NCBI GenBank assembly: GCA_963513935.1
Contig: OY740770.1
Location: forward strand, 87,703,267 to 87,767,266
Length of the DNA stretch: 64,000 nt
From: Aphrophora alni
Taxonomy: Eukaryota; Arthropoda; Insecta; Hemiptera; Aphrophoridae
Direction of reading: 5' to 3'
The notes beneath the pieces are model-generated. The model was not told where the DNA came from, did no database searches, and saw only the letters and a list, made by a program, of their open reading frames with translations. How positions within the stretch are numbered: the stretch's first letter is position 1; each line of letters starts with the position of its first letter. A program made the position numbers and the translations under genes. This document shows positions 55,226 to 58,200 of the stretch, in pieces.

Positions 55226-58200
55226 ATATGTAGCCCCAAGTTCGAGGCGTCATATACAGCAACACCATAATGTTAAAAGATATTTGTATAATATATTAAG
55301 CAATTTAACTACACAAATTATCTGGTAGTTTATAGTTCTGAAGTATGGTTATTTATAAAATAATAGAAATGGTATTAAAAAAACAGTTCCAGATTTACAT
55401 ATTAGCCATACAAAATTCAATTTTATTTCCAAAAAAAAAAGAATTATTCGAACAATATAGATTTTAACAACAAAACTTTAAAATTACTGAATAAATGCTT
55501 GTACAAATATAAATTAAGGAAAAAGGAAATCATAAAGAGTCGTATGATAAAATTGTTCATATGCTTTTGGCGTAATATCTTTATAATTCATAAGATGGAT
55601 TCACACTAATAATTGTATTAAAATAAATTAAATTGACTCTATTGTTGATAGTTCTAGATTGCCATCTGATTAAACACAAGTTAAAATTCAAAGTTTAGAT
55701 CATATAAGATCCGAAAAAAATACCCTAGCTATTGAGGTTGTTGTATGGTTATAATTCGACTAGTTACAAATTACACACTTTTATGTTCAGTTATAGTCCA
55801 CAGCTGAGCTCAGTATTTCTTCAAAATATTATAATATATACAAGTTTATGAAAGTTATACAATTAACAATTTATAAACGAAATTCCTAAATCGGATGAAG
55901 GTGGTGTGGCAACTTTTATCAAGTGGTGGTAGGAAACATACACAACTCTTTAAAATTGAGCTTAAATCAAATTAAAATGTTTTAGTTAGGATGAGAAAGT
56001 GTTATTGGATAAAAGAAATGATTTTAAATGGAAAAATTGTGAATGAAAAGTGAACTGGTGGATTAATCTGAGATAGGTTATATAGGCCTTTTTTATTAAG
56101 TAATCAACCATAAATCATAAAATAATTGTTCTAGTTCATAGAAATATTAAGTTCTTTTTGGCGAATTTATAAACTTAGTTCAAAGTAGGAAATAATTTTA
56201 GATAAGATAAATTGGTTCAGCTTTGCCCATCTAACAAGATTTATTTGCTTTGAATATATAGTAGAAGTGGGTTCACACTTGAAAAACATTACTTTCTGAA
56301 ACCGCACTGTAGGTATTTTCATTTAAAATTGATTTTGGGTTGAGTTGGCTGTTTTTTCTGGTAATTTTTAGGTTTTTAATACTCCTGGGTCATCAGATAC
56401 AGTTATGCTGGTATATTTCCTCTCTAATAATAAATATTTCAACAATTCATTTCTCATAGTGTCACGGAAGTTTTGAACTTTGCACCTTCTATATATCTCA
56501 TTCATGTAGATAGGTGTATGTATAAGTGAAATGGACATTTTTTATTATGAAATGGTTTTAAATGGATTAATATAAAAATTTGGGCTAAAACATTATTTAA
56601 AATGATAAAACAGATTTGATATTACACCATAAAAGGATCTTCTCTTTTCAAATATATGATTTATTAAATAATTTACATAATAGGTTAAGTGTACTATACA
56701 AGTAATTGCATTATTAAAACAGCTGGCTGAATGAAGGTATGTTAACCAATCAGAACTTATTTATCGATGTGAACTATATGTCACCGGATAAGATGGTCTC
56801 CCCCTCTTTTAATTTTTCTTAGTTTCGTTGTGGGTCTGCCTATGGAATAATGCCTCGAAATCATTTAATTTAGTAACTTTCTATTTGCATATCATGAATT
56901 TGCGAATAGGCCATCTTGTGTAAAGTGTATTTACCGAATCTTACCATTAGGTGTTGGAGCTGCCTATCTTCTTAACTAATACTGTTGATATTTAACAATA
57001 GTGAAATTCAGTTTTTGTAATATATTTGACAACATCATTTTGAATTGTATTAGTTTTTAAACACAAATTGAAAATTTTTGTCAAATTTCAAAATCTAGGA
57101 GTTTGAACTTTCTTTAAATTTCAGTATTGCCTCTATTGGTACTAACCCTTTTGTATATGTTATTTTGGATGTTATAACAGTCTTGATTGGACCTATGTTC
57201 TTATCTAACTCTAATACATACTTGCCTTTTCACTAACATGATGAAATCCATTATCCTTTATATTCTAAAACTTTCAACTTAACGTTCTTCTCTGAAAAAC
57301 AACTAACTGGATACCATTCCTCTAACAGCACGGAACAAACTCTTCTTCCTTTTCATCCATTCTCATTGACGATAGCCTTCTTACCAGGATATCATGTCCG
57401 TTGCATTCTCTATTTTCATTGTATTTGTTCAAAAGCTATATTACATATTTTTGTTAAGCACTTACTGAGGCTTCTATGTAATCTCTTTTCCATTATTCCA
57501 ATCATCGATCTCAACCTAAAAGTCTCTTCTCCATTTATTACAGTCACAGAACTTAGGTCTAATTACTGTTATTCACTCTACTATTAATGTTTCATGTCTA
57601 CTAATGACTGTTTATTTCATCATGTTTGTGTTCTTTAAACTTTGTGGTTATGTTTATTTGGACTTTTAATTAAAGTTTGTCACTTGTAATTTTTTGTTTG
57701 TTGTTTAAAAAAATGTTTCTTTTAGAGTCTTTATACATTGTTTCTTTACTTTTTACATTAAAATTGTTATTATTTGTTAATTAAGAACATCTATACCTAA
57801 CCGTAATATGATGTTTGAATTAATGTTAAATCTTATTAGTTTGACATGTCACTTGCTTACACAGGATATTTTTGGACATCAGTTTAAAAGGTTTTGCATT
57901 ACAATGGTACTACATGATTCATGAACAAGTCATAGATTTAAATACACTCCATTTTTATTTAAAAAATATTGGAACGACATGATACAAAGCCACATCAGGT
58001 GTCAATTAAAAGTAGAAGGATACAATAACAAGGGAAGACTAAGTCTATTTCGTTGAAAAGGTAAACACTTTGTGTAGATTTGCCTAAACCATCAGCGAAG
58101 AAGAAATCATATGCATCTTAGCTAACTATTACGATGACAGTCCACCAAATCTAGTGTGTACAAGGTATCAAAACCATCAGCAGCATAGTTTTTTAACGGA